Origin: Martinezella rhizogenes
GTDB taxonomy: Bacteria; Pseudomonadota; Alphaproteobacteria; Rhizobiales; Rhizobiaceae
Assembly (NCBI RefSeq): GCF_000799715.1
Contig: NZ_JUHG01000018.1
Span: forward strand, 124,001 to 188,000
Reading direction: 5' to 3'
DNA length: 64,000 nucleotides
In this document: positions 15,358 to 23,690 of the stretch, one piece after another
Position numbering within the stretch: position 1 is the first letter of the stretch
Layout of the letters: each line of letters opens with the position of its first letter
Translations under genes and position numbers: made by a program
Notes under the pieces: model-generated
Told to the model about the DNA's origin: nothing
Database searches by the model: none
What the model saw: only the letters and a program-made list of their open reading frames with translations

Positions 15358-17400
15358 CTATTTCGCGGCGTCCTCGTGAAAATGATTATAGACCTGTCGG
15401 GCCACGGTTTCGGATATGCCTTCGACCGCCATCAGGTCGGAGAGGGCGGCGCGCGACACGGCCTTGGCTGTGCCGAAGTGCTGGAGCAGCGCCCGCTTGC
15501 GCGAAGGGCCGATGCCGCCGATTTCGTCCAGCGGGTTCTTGACCATCTCCTTCTTGCGCCGCGCCCGGTGCGAGCCGATGGCGAAGCGATGCGCCTCGTC
15601 GCGCATGCGCTGGATGAAGTAGAGCACGGGATCGCGCGGCGGCAGGGTGAAGCTGTCGCGGGACGGGGCGAAGAAGCGCTCGCGCCCGGCGTCGCGGTCC
15701 ACGCCCTTGGCGACGCCGATGGCGATCACGCTGTCGGTGATGCCAAGCTCTTCGAGAATGGCTCGTACCGCCGTCATCTGCCCCTGGCCGCCGTCGATGA
15801 GGATGACGTCCGGCCAGGCGGGGAAGGGCTGATCCGCGGCTTCGGTGGAGGGGGCTTCCGCGTCGAGGCCGCGGTCCGGCTTACCCTCTTCCTTCAGCAG
15901 CCGGGAGAAGCGCCTTGTCATGACTTCGCGCATCATGCCGAAGTCGTCGCCGGGCGTGATATCGGTCGATTTGATGTTGAACTTGCGGTACTGGCCTTTG
16001 ACGAAGCCTTCCGGCCCGGCCACCACCATGCCGCCGACCGCATTCGTGCCCATGATGTGCGAGTTGTCGTAGATCTCGATGCGTTGCGGCACGTAGGGAA
16101 GCTGGAAGGTCTCCTTGAAGCCCACGAGCAACCGCGACTGCGAAGCCGTCTCGGCAAGCTTGCGGCCATGCGCTTCGCGGGCATTGGCGACGACGTGATC
16201 GACCAGATCCCGCTTCTCGCCGCGCTGCGGCACCAGGATAGAGACCTTGTGCCCCGCCTTCTCGCTAAGCGCCGCCGCTAGCAGTTCGATCTCCTCGACC
16301 GTCTCCGACAGCAGGATCTGTTTCGGCACCGGCTTGTCGTCGTAGAACTGCGCCAGGAAGGAATTCAGCACCTCGGCGCCTGAAAGCGATGGGTCGGCCT
16401 TCGGGAAATAGGCGCGGTTGCCCCAGTTCTGACCGGTGCGGAAGAAGAACACCTGAATACAGGAGATGCCGCCCTCGTGATGGATGGCGAAGACATCGGC
16501 CTCTTCAACGCCGGCCGGATTGATGCCCTGATGGCTCTGTACATGCGACAGCGCCGCCAGCCGGTCGCGAAAAACGGCGGCGCGCTCGAAATCGAGGTCT
16601 TCGGCGGCGGCATTCATCGCCTCCGCCATATGCGCCTTGACGTTCTGGCTCTTGCCGGACAGGAAATCCTTCGCCTCTTGCACCAGCTCGGCATAGCCCT
16701 CGTCGCTGATTTCGTGAGTGCAAGGCCCGGAACAGCGCTTGATCTGGTAGAGCAGACAGGGACGGGTACGCGTTTCGAAGACGCTGTCGGCGCAGGTGCG
16801 GATCAGGAAGGCGCGCTGCAGGGAATTGATCGTGCGGCCAACGGCGCCGGCCGAGGCGAAGGGGCCGAAATACTCGCCCTTGCGCGCCCGCGCGCCGCGA
16901 TGCTTGAAAATCGCCGGTGCCCGATGGTTGCCGGTGATGAGTATATAAGGAAAGGATTTATCGTCCCGCAGCAACACATTGAAGCGCGGCCGCAAGCGCT
17001 TGATCAGATTCGCTTCCAGCAGCAGCGCTTCTATTTCGGTGCGGGTGGTGACGAACTCCATGTTCGCGGTTTCGCGCACCATGCGGGCGATACGGTTGGA
17101 ATGCACCCGCCCCATCGCATAATTGGCGACACGCTTCTTTAGGTTGTGTGCCTTGCCGACATAGAGAACGTCGCCGTCTTCGTTGAACATGCGGTAGACG
17201 CCGGGATTGTTCGGCAGCCGCTTGACGAATTCGGCGATCAGCTCCGCGCCGGTGAGGCCGGTTTCGTTCTTGCCGCCCTCATTCCAGTCGACGGGCGCGA
17301 CAGGGGAGGCGCCGGCATCGCCTTCCACCTCGATGTCGTCTTCAATGTCTTCTGATTCGTCATAGAGAATGCCGCCGTCGGGCAGCTTTCGTCCGTTCAT
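15358..17400 (-). CDS. uvrC: Excinuclease ABC subunit C
   Basis: 680 residues. The GIY-YIG nuclease domain starts at about residue 63 (NNPGVYRMF ... VLYVGKAHNLKKRV), followed by the UvrB-interacting UVR segment (about 245-280), the RNase H-like endonuclease domain (IEIYDNSHIMGTNAVGGMVV and LIDGGQGQM) and C-terminal helix-hairpin-helix motifs (LDEIGGIGPSRKRALLQHFG). It makes both incisions in nucleotide excision repair. An acidic N-terminal extension of about 50 residues (DESEDIEDDIEVEGD) precedes the nuclease. The start overlaps the end of the upstream SDR gene by 4 bp. Confidence 0.97.
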   Translation of the reverse strand: MNGRKLPDGGILYDESEDIEDDIEVEGDAGASPVAPVDWNEGGKNETGLTGAELIAEFVKRLPNNPGVYRMFNEDGDVLYVGKAHNLKKRVANYAMGRVHSNRIARMVRETANMEFVTTRTEIEALLLEANLIKRLRPRFNVLLRDDKSFPYILITGNHRAPAIFKHRGARARKGEYFGPFASAGAVGRTINSLQRAFLIRTCADSVFETRTRPCLLYQIKRCSGPCTHEISDEGYAELVQEAKDFLSGKSQNVKAHMAEAMNAAAEDLDFERAAVFRDRLAALSHVQSHQGINPAGVEEADVFAIHHEGGISCIQVFFFRTGQNWGNRAYFPKADPSLSGAEVLNSFLAQFYDDKPVPKQILLSETVEEIELLAAALSEKAGHKVSILVPQRGEKRDLVDHVVANAREAHGRKLAETASQSRLLVGFKETFQLPYVPQRIEIYDNSHIMGTNAVGGMVVAGPEGFVKGQYRKFNIKSTDITPGDDFGMMREVMTRRFSRLLKEEGKPDRGLDAEAPSTEAADQPFPAWPDVILIDGGQGQMTAVRAILEELGITDSVIAIGVAKGVDRDAGRERFFAPSRDSFTLPPRDPVLYFIQRMRDEAHRFAIGSHRARRKKEMVKNPLDEIGGIGPSRKRALLQHFGTAKAVSRAALSDLMAVEGISETVARQVYNHFHEDAAK

Positions 17401-18164
17401 TCCATGCTCTCCGCCACATCAGGCGTTTCCCAGGCAAGGTGCTGGCCGCCATCGAGCGCTATCATTTGGCCCGTGATTGAAGGCGTGTCAAAAAGAAAGC
17501 GGACGGTGCGGCCGAATTCCTCGAGCCCGGGCGCTGCCTTCAATATGAGCCCGTCGATCTGCGCCTGGAAGTCCTCTTCCGTCTGCCGGACGCTGCGCAC
17601 CGTCGGGCCGGGGCCAATGGCATTGACGCGGATGCGCGGCGCGAAGCTCTGTGCCATCGTCTGGGTCGCCGTCCAAAGCGCCGCCTTCGACAGTGTATAG
17701 GAGTAGAAGCGCGGGTTGAGCGCCCAGACGCGCTGGTCGACTATATTGACGATCAGCCCAGGAATGCCGTCCGGAAGCTGGCGTGCGAAATCGGCTGCGA
17801 GGATCGAGGGCGCGCGGACATGCACGGCGAAATGGGCGTCAAAGGCTTCGGCGTCGAATCGGTCGGCGGAATCACCCTGGAAAACCGAGGCATTGTTGAC
17901 GAGCAAATCCAGCGGTCCGAGCTCCGAAACGACCCTTTTGATCAGCGTCGATGTCTCCGCCGAATTTTGCAGGTCGGCCTTGATCGCAATCGCCTTTTTG
18001 CCCTTTTGCCGCAATGTTGCCACGATCTCGGCTGCCTCGGCGAACGATCGGTTGGCGTGCAGCGCCACCGCAAAGCCGTTCGCCGACAAATCCTCGGCCA
18101 TTGCGCGGCCTATTCTTTTGGATGCACCCGTTATCAGCGCAGTGCGTAGTTTTTCCTGGTTCAA
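17397..18164 (-). CDS. SDR family oxidoreductase, pteridine reductase/FolM-like
   Basis: 255 residues of the classical short-chain dehydrogenase fold. The cofactor motif is TGASKRIGR, with Arg-rather-than-Gly features typical of pteridine reductases and FolM. Then come NNAS, a catalytic Tyr-x3-Lys in SYTLSKAAL, and the C-terminal TGQMIALDGGQHLAW. FolM-type enzymes reduce dihydromonapterin or dihydrofolate with NADPH. That specificity is inferred from motif style only; a general SDR is the safe call. It heads the minus-strand run, and its stop overlaps uvrC. Confidence 0.85.
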   Translation of the reverse strand: MNQEKLRTALITGASKRIGRAMAEDLSANGFAVALHANRSFAEAAEIVATLRQKGKKAIAIKADLQNSAETSTLIKRVVSELGPLDLLVNNASVFQGDSADRFDAEAFDAHFAVHVRAPSILAADFARQLPDGIPGLIVNIVDQRVWALNPRFYSYTLSKAALWTATQTMAQSFAPRIRVNAIGPGPTVRSVRQTEEDFQAQIDGLILKAAPGLEEFGRTVRFLFDTPSITGQMIALDGGQHLAWETPDVAESME

Positions 18165-18527
18165 GATGCTGCCTTTTCCTCGCCGTTATCCAACTGAAGC
18201 TCATATAGGGCGTCGATACACCATATAAAATGGTGCTTCTGCAAGACAAGCGGCGAAGATGATCTATGTAGAACTTTAGATATATTTGGATAAAAATAAG
18301 TATACCCGCTTTAACCATTCGTTATGGTTAACAATTCCTCTGTTGCGCTGAAGCAACATCGAAATTCAGCCACGCCTGTGCCACAATGATATCATAATTT
18401 AGCTCTTCGAATTCCTCATTTGCATTCCAATTTCAGTGTCGATCCGGGAGGGACATTTTGTAATTGCTCGTGGCACTCCGAAGTCGACAAAAGTAGACCA
18501 GGAACACGAGCCTGAAAGGAGAAAAGT
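18165..18527 (+). promoter_or_regulatory. AT-rich intergenic region upstream of ropB, with a CtrA-like box and small inverted repeats
   Basis: This 363-bp divergent gap is clearly AT-richer than its surroundings. It holds TTAACCA-N7-TGGTTAA (18311-18331), which also reads TTAA-N7-TTAT, near the CtrA consensus; CACCAT-N5-ATGGTG (18219-18235); and TGTTGC-N6-GCAACA (18341-18358). No coding sequence is evident. It probably contains the strong ropB promoter; CtrA control is only a suggestion. The ropB start is preceded by the ribosome site AAAGGAG. Confidence 0.45.
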
Positions 18528-19160
18528 ATGCGTACTCTTATTAAGACCCTCATGGTCTCCGCTTTCGCTCTCGGCGGCGTCAATGCAGCTTATGCAGCTG
18601 ATGCCGTAGAGCAGATTCCGCAGCCGCCTGTTGCACAGGAAGAGGCTCCAGCCGTCAACAACTGGTCTGGTTTCTACATCGGTGGTGCCGGCGACTGGAA
18701 CAAGGGTCACTTCAGCCGCAACGGCAATGGCTACGGCTTCGGCGGCGAGGCCTTCACCGGTTACAACTGGCAGCAGGGCCAGATCGTATACGGTGTTGAA
18801 GCCGACCTTGGTTACGCTGGCATCGACTCGACCCGCAACGGCCTGACTGCCAAGAACGGCGTCAACGGCTCGGTTCGCGGTCGTCTCGGTTACGACTTCA
18901 ACCCATTCATGCTGTACGGCACGGCCGGTCTGGCAATCGGCCAGAACAAGCTCTCCGACGATACCTCGTCTGACAGCAAGACCGCTGTTGGCTACACGGT
19001 TGGTGCAGGTGCTGAAACCTTCATCACTAGCAACGTAACGGCTCGTATCGAATATCGTTACACCGACTACGGCAAGGAAAAGTTCGGCCTCGACTCTGGC
19101 AACTTCTCGCGCGGTTACGACGAGCAGAGCGTCAAGGTTGGTGTCGGCGTAAAGTTCTAA
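18528..19160 (+). CDS. RopB-like outer membrane beta-barrel protein
   Basis: 210 residues. A signal peptide ends at AAYAA (about residue 24). After a Pro/Glu-rich linker comes an eight-stranded barrel of the Omp25/RopB type: NWSGFYIGGAGDWNKG opening, repeated aromatic-Gly strands (GYGFGGEAFTGYNW, YGVEADLGYAG, VRGRLGYDF), and the terminal strand SVKVGVGVKF ending in phenylalanine, as needed for Bam-mediated insertion. RopB is a major rhizobial outer membrane protein linked to envelope integrity. Codon use is strongly biased to C-ending codons, as in highly expressed genes. Single-gene unit with its own terminator. Confidence 0.88.
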   Translation: MRTLIKTLMVSAFALGGVNAAYAADAVEQIPQPPVAQEEAPAVNNWSGFYIGGAGDWNKGHFSRNGNGYGFGGEAFTGYNWQQGQIVYGVEADLGYAGIDSTRNGLTAKNGVNGSVRGRLGYDFNPFMLYGTAGLAIGQNKLSDDTSSDSKTAVGYTVGAGAETFITSNVTARIEYRYTDYGKEKFGLDSGNFSRGYDEQSVKVGVGVKF

Positions 19161-19186
19161 TAATCTGACAGTAATGTCTGACGAAG

Positions 19187-19213
19187 AAGCCGGGGTTTTG
19201 CCCCGGCTTTTTT
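19187..19213 (+). terminator. Intrinsic terminator of ropB
   Basis: Perfect 9-bp stem AAGCCGGGG / CCCCGGCTT with the loop TTTTG and a run of six T residues. Confidence 0.92.
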
Positions 19214-19268
19214 CGTTTCAACGTGCTGGCGGCTCCGCGCATTTGTCATGCGGGGAGCTTGACGACAA

Positions 19269-19865
19269 TCAGCCCTGTGGCTTCATCGCCTGATAGTCGG
19301 GGAAATGCTTTTCGAACTTGCGTACCCAGGCGATCAGGTCGGCGTGATCGTCTTCCCACTGTCCTTCGAACCGCAGTTGCAGATAGCCGAGCAGGGATGC
19401 CAGGGCAAAATGCCCGCCATGCAGTTTCTTGCCGATCTTCGGCGGCTCGGCATTGAGATGGGTGAGGGCGCGGCCGACCTTCGTCCACTGGCGGTCGATC
19501 CAGGGCTGATGCTGCTTGTCGGGATCGCGCAGGCGGCGTTCATAGACGATCGACAGCAGGCATTCGTTGGCGCCATCGCAAAGCGCTTCCAGCACCTCGG
19601 CTTCAGTGCGCTTGCTATCCTTGGCAGGGTAAAGCTTCTTGCCTTTCCGTCGATGGAAATATTGCATGATGGTGCGGCTGTCGAAGATCGCTTCGCCGTC
19701 ATCCGTCAATAGCGTCGGGATCTTGCCGAGCGGATTGTTGTCGACCAACGCCGCCGGCCCGGCATTGGTATCGACGCGGATTTCATTGATTTCGATGCCG
19801 AGATGCCGGGCGGCCATCCGCACCTTGCTGGAAAAAGGGGAGGTGGGCGAGCAGAGCAGCTTCAT
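19269..19865 (-). CDS. Glutathione S-transferase family protein
   Basis: 198 residues. The N-terminal thioredoxin-like domain starts MKLLCSPTSPFSSKVRMAA and has the glutathione-contact NPLGKIPTL with its cis-proline and FDSRTIMQYF (SNAIL/TRAIL-like motif). The C-terminal helical domain ends VRKFEKHFPDYQAMKPQG. These enzymes conjugate or reduce substrates with glutathione; the substrate is unknown. It is convergent with ropB and 29 bp downstream of rlmJ on the same strand, so it may be the second gene of that transcript. Confidence 0.88.
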   Translation of the reverse strand: MKLLCSPTSPFSSKVRMAARHLGIEINEIRVDTNAGPAALVDNNPLGKIPTLLTDDGEAIFDSRTIMQYFHRRKGKKLYPAKDSKRTEAEVLEALCDGANECLLSIVYERRLRDPDKQHQPWIDRQWTKVGRALTHLNAEPPKIGKKLHGGHFALASLLGYLQLRFEGQWEDDHADLIAWVRKFEKHFPDYQAMKPQG

Positions 19866-19894
19866 GGATTCACCTTGTCATGTGCGGAATAAAT

Positions 19895-20746
19895 TCAGTG
19901 CTCGCCGCGCAGCCAGAAGGCGCGTTGCGAGGCGAAGCGGTCCTGCGCCAGCATATCTTTCAGCGCTGGCAGCAGCGCGTGCAGCTCGTCCTTCAGCGTG
20001 AAGGGCGGGTTGACGATGATGAGGCCGGAGCCGGTGAGCCCGGTGAAGCCGCGGTCGCTTTTGACCGTCAGCTCGGCGCAGAGCATCTTGGGGATCTCCA
20101 ATGCCTGAAGCGTCTCGTGGAAGGCCTTGATCGGCGCATCCTTCTTGATCGGATACCAGAGGCAATAGGTGCCGCCGGGAAAACGGCGCCAGGCTTTCCC
20201 TAGGCCGTCCGCCAGGCGTTCATATTCGCCATCTTCCTCGAAGGGGGGGTCGACCAGCACGATGCCGCGCTTCTCCTTCGGCGGCAGATGCGCGCCGAGC
20301 GCCAGCCAGCCGTCGAGCTCGGTGATGCGCGCATGGTGATCGCCTTCGAACAGCCGGTGCAGCCGCTGGAAGTCCTCGGGGTGCAGCTCCATGGCCGACA
20401 GCCGGTCCTGCGGGCGGAACAGCATGCGAGCGAGCTTCGGCGAACCGGGATAGAACTGCAGGCCACCGTCGGGGTTGAGCTCGCGAACGGCGGTCAGGTA
20501 GGGTTCCAGTAGATCGGCGAGCTGCGGAACGAGTTCGGCGTCGAGCAGCCTGCCGATACCGTCCTGCCATTCACCGGTCTTCTGCGCTTCCTCCGAAGAG
20601 AGGTCGTAGAGCCCGATGCCGGCATGTGTGTCGAGGACACGGAACGCCTTGTCCTTGTTCTGCATGTAGCGGACGAGCCGGGCGAGCACCGCGTGCTTGA
20701 GCACATCGGCGAAATTGCCTGCGTGGTAGATATGCCGATAGTTCAT
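19895..20746 (-). CDS. rlmJ: 23S rRNA (adenine(2030)-N6)-methyltransferase
   Basis: 283 residues, matching RlmJ in length. The characteristic opening MNYRHIYHAGNFADVLKHAVL is complete, followed by the SAM-binding VLDTHAGIGLYDL, the LRPQDRL-like acidic segment and the catalytic VDPPFEE motif of N6-adenine methyltransferases. It methylates A2030 of 23S rRNA. The gene diverges from the molybdopterin oxidoreductase gene. The start at 20746 is fixed by the conserved N-terminus. Confidence 0.96.
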   Translation of the reverse strand: MNYRHIYHAGNFADVLKHAVLARLVRYMQNKDKAFRVLDTHAGIGLYDLSSEEAQKTGEWQDGIGRLLDAELVPQLADLLEPYLTAVRELNPDGGLQFYPGSPKLARMLFRPQDRLSAMELHPEDFQRLHRLFEGDHHARITELDGWLALGAHLPPKEKRGIVLVDPPFEEDGEYERLADGLGKAWRRFPGGTYCLWYPIKKDAPIKAFHETLQALEIPKMLCAELTVKSDRGFTGLTGSGLIIVNPPFTLKDELHALLPALKDMLAQDRFASQRAFWLRGEH

Positions 20747-20827
20747 TTTCGGTGAAGTCCGTATGAATTGTTGCGATGGGCGAGATTATGCCTTTTGGCC
20801 GGACATGGCTTGAAATATACAAATACG

Positions 20828-22951
20828 ATGAACATTGCGACCCCCATTCAAACCAAATCCAAGATAGGCCACACCGCCTGTCCGCACGACTGTCCCTCCA
20901 CCTGCGCGCTGGAGATCGATCTGACCGAGGATGGCAGGGTCGGTCGAGTGCGCGGCGCGAGGGACCATTCCTATACGGCAGGCGTTATCTGCGCCAAGGT
21001 CGCCCGCTATGCCGAGCGGCTCTATCATCCCGATCGGCTGATGAAGCCGTTGCGCCGCGCTGGCGCCAAGGGCGAGGGGCGCTGGCAGGAACTCTCCTGG
21101 GACGACGCGCTGGACGAGATCGCCAATGCCTTTGTCAAGGCTGAGGCTAAGGATGGCAGCGAAGCTATCTGGCCTTATTATTATGCCGGCACCATGGGCC
21201 TGGTGCAGCGCGATTCCATCAATCGCTTGCGCCATGCCAAGCGCTATTCCGGCTTCTTCTCCTCAATCTGCACCAACCCCGCCTGGACCGGCTTCACCAT
21301 GGCGACGGGCACGCTGCGTGGCCCGGACCCGCACGAAATGGGCCGTACCGATTGCGTCGTTATCTGGGGCACCAATGCGGTTGCGACCCAGGTCAACGTG
21401 ATGACCCATGCGGTGAAGTCGCGCAAGGAGCGCGGCGCCAAGATCGTCGTCATCGATATCTACGATAATCCGACGATGAAACAGGCCGACCTGGCGCTGA
21501 TCGTCAAGCCCGGCACGGATGCGGCGCTTGCCTGCGCCGTCATGCATGTCGCCTTCCGCGACGGTTATGCCGACCGTGCCTATATGGAAAGATATGCGGA
21601 CGATCCCGCCGGTCTGGAAGCCCATCTGAAGACGAAGACGCCGGAATGGGCGGCAGCGATCACCGGTCTATCCGTGGATGAGATTGAGGCCTTCGCCAAA
21701 CTCGTCGGCACCACGAAGAAGTCTTATTTCCGTCTCGGCTACGGCTTCACTCGCCAGCGCAATGGGGCGGTGGCCATGCATGCGGCCGCCTCGATCGCCA
21801 CGGTCCTTGGCTCCTGGCAATATGAGGGTGGCGGCGCCTTCCATTCCAACAGCGATATTTTCCGCATCGACGGGAGCGAGCTGACCGGTCGTTCGATGCT
21901 GGACCAAGATGTCCGCATGATCGACCAGTCGCAGATTGGCCGGGTCCTCACCGGTGATGCCGTGGCGCTGCGTCATCGCGGGCCGGTGACGGCGATGCTG
22001 ATCCAGAACACCAATCCGGTGAACATCGCGCCGGAACAGCGGCTGGTGAAGCGCGGCTTTGCCCGCAACGATCTCTTCGTTGCCGTACATGAGCAATTCA
22101 TGACCGATACCGCCGAAATGGCCGATATCGTCATTCCCGCCACCATGTTCGTCGAGCATGACGATATCTACCGCGCCGGCGGCCAGAACCACATCCTGCT
22201 TGGCCCCAAGCTGGTCGAGCCGCCGTCGACGGTTCGCAGCAATCTCTTTGTCATCGAGGAGCTGGCGAAGCGCCTTGGCGTCGCCGATCGTCCCGGTTTC
22301 GGCTTTTCCGCGCGCGAAATGGTCGACCGTATTCTGTCGGATAGCGGCTTGCCCGATTACGATTATTTCCTCGAGCATAAATGGTTCGATCGCCAGCCGG
22401 CTTTCGAGGAGGCGCATTTCCTCAACGGCTTTGCCCATCCGGACGGCAAGTTCCGTTTCCGCCCGGACTGGGTCAACCAGCCCGCTCCGAACCGCCCGCC
22501 CGAAGCTGTCGGCCTGCTCGGTCCTCATCTGGAGTTGCCGGAGTTTCCGGATCAGGTCGATGTCATCGAAGTCGCCGATCCGGATCATCCCTTCCGTCTC
22601 GCCACCTCGCCGGCGCGTAATTTCCTGAATTCGAGCTTTGCCGAAACCAAGACCTCGCGTCAGAAGGAAGGTCGCCCCGAGGTGATGATCAATCCGGCGG
22701 ACGCCGCGGCACTTGATATTGCCCATGGTGATCTCGTCCAGATCGGCAATGTCCGGGGCGATATCCGCATTCATGCGCGCATCACGACGGAGGTGAAGCC
22801 CGGCGTGCTGATCGCCGAGGGGCTGTGGCCGAACAAGGCGCATGTGGACGGTGAGGGGATCAATGTCCTCACCGGCGCCGATCCCGTCGCGCCCTATGGC
22901 GGCGCTGCCGTTCACGACAACAAGGTTTGGCTGTGTAAGGATAGGACATGA
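20828..22951 (+). CDS. Molybdopterin-dependent oxidoreductase (DMSO reductase family)
   Basis: 707 residues. An N-terminal [4Fe-4S] site uses Cys18, Cys22, Cys26 and Cys55 (CPHDCPSTC ... VIC), followed by the bis-MGD domains (VIWGTNAVATQVNVM, VIDIYDNPTMKQADLALIVKPGTDAAL) and a C-terminal cofactor-binding domain (VMINPADAAALDIAHGDLVQIGN). There is no Tat signal, so it is cytoplasmic. The substrate is not evident; it is shorter than formate dehydrogenases and has no recognisable electron-transfer partner alongside. The ATG at 20828 is preferred over a longer upstream frame. Its stop overlaps the NUDIX start (ATGA). Confidence 0.9.
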   Translation: MNIATPIQTKSKIGHTACPHDCPSTCALEIDLTEDGRVGRVRGARDHSYTAGVICAKVARYAERLYHPDRLMKPLRRAGAKGEGRWQELSWDDALDEIANAFVKAEAKDGSEAIWPYYYAGTMGLVQRDSINRLRHAKRYSGFFSSICTNPAWTGFTMATGTLRGPDPHEMGRTDCVVIWGTNAVATQVNVMTHAVKSRKERGAKIVVIDIYDNPTMKQADLALIVKPGTDAALACAVMHVAFRDGYADRAYMERYADDPAGLEAHLKTKTPEWAAAITGLSVDEIEAFAKLVGTTKKSYFRLGYGFTRQRNGAVAMHAAASIATVLGSWQYEGGGAFHSNSDIFRIDGSELTGRSMLDQDVRMIDQSQIGRVLTGDAVALRHRGPVTAMLIQNTNPVNIAPEQRLVKRGFARNDLFVAVHEQFMTDTAEMADIVIPATMFVEHDDIYRAGGQNHILLGPKLVEPPSTVRSNLFVIEELAKRLGVADRPGFGFSAREMVDRILSDSGLPDYDYFLEHKWFDRQPAFEEAHFLNGFAHPDGKFRFRPDWVNQPAPNRPPEAVGLLGPHLELPEFPDQVDVIEVADPDHPFRLATSPARNFLNSSFAETKTSRQKEGRPEVMINPADAAALDIAHGDLVQIGNVRGDIRIHARITTEVKPGVLIAEGLWPNKAHVDGEGINVLTGADPVAPYGGAAVHDNKVWLCKDRT

Positions 22952-23541
22952 GCAAATTCGACAAGGCGAAGGTCGAGATCGTCAGCGAGAAGACGCTTTC
23001 GGACGGATGGACGCGGGTCAGCAGCTACGACATCGACTACACGGATTCCAAGGGCGAGACACATCGACTGCAGCGGGAGATCTATCATCGCAAGCCGGCC
23101 GCCTGTATCCTGCTCTACGATCCCAAGCGCGAGACAGTCGTGCTTGTTCGCCAGTTTCGCCTGCCGGCCCATCTCGCCGGCTTTCCCGCCTGGATCATCG
23201 AAGTTCCGGCCGGTCTGCTCGATGGCGATGATCCGGAAGAGGCAATTCGCCGTGAGGCAATGGAGGAAACCGGCTATCGCATCCGCGATGTCCGTTTCCT
23301 CTTCAAGATCTTTCCTTCGCCAGGTTCTGTCCCCGAAGTGATCCACCACTTCGCCGCCGTGATCGATGCTTCGGATCGTATCGGCGATGGCGGTGGGCTC
23401 GCCGGCGAGCACGAGGATATCGAGGTACTCGAGGTAAAATTGTCTGACGCGCTGGCGATGATCGAAGCCGGCGAAATCTACGATGGCAAGACAGTCATAT
23501 CGCTGCAATGGGCGGCACTGAACAAGGCAAGTTTGAAGTAG
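22948..23541 (+). CDS. NUDIX hydrolase, GDP-mannose/ADP-ribose pyrophosphatase-like
   Basis: 197 residues. The Nudix box is GLLDGDDPEEAIRREAMEETGY (about residues 90-111), within the required G-x5-E-x7-REUxEExGU pattern. The upstream VVLVRQFRLPAHLAG and downstream PSPGSVPEVIHHFAAV are typical of the NudK/ADP-ribose pyrophosphatase branch, which hydrolyses sugar nucleotides to sugar phosphate and NMP with Mg2+. It is translationally coupled to the oxidoreductase by a 4-bp overlap, but no shared pathway is obvious. Confidence 0.88.
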   Translation: MSKFDKAKVEIVSEKTLSDGWTRVSSYDIDYTDSKGETHRLQREIYHRKPAACILLYDPKRETVVLVRQFRLPAHLAGFPAWIIEVPAGLLDGDDPEEAIRREAMEETGYRIRDVRFLFKIFPSPGSVPEVIHHFAAVIDASDRIGDGGGLAGEHEDIEVLEVKLSDALAMIEAGEIYDGKTVISLQWAALNKASLK

Positions 23542-23690
23542 GCTGCCAGAGACGCGCAGGCATTCCCACGGTTAGCGTCGCCGCTTTCATCAGGGTGTCA
23601 CGAATCGCGACTACCGGGAAGCGTTCGCCGGATAGGTCCGGACCATTGTCATATATTTGAAACGATTGACGCTATTTCAGGAGAAAGCCG

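Noticed and set aside
18399..18710. 103-residue minus-strand frame overlapping the ropB start
   Set aside because: Overlaps the ropB signal peptide region in antisense and has no ribosome site or motif.
21668..22915. 415-residue minus-strand open frame under the molybdopterin oxidoreductase
   Set aside because: Antisense shadow, biased toward Arg/His/Gly; the plus-strand protein has all its Fe-S and cofactor motifs.
23640..23665. Possible Pho box before the phnM-like gene (TTGTCATATATTTGAAAC)
   Set aside because: The first half matches well but the second matches only three of seven positions.
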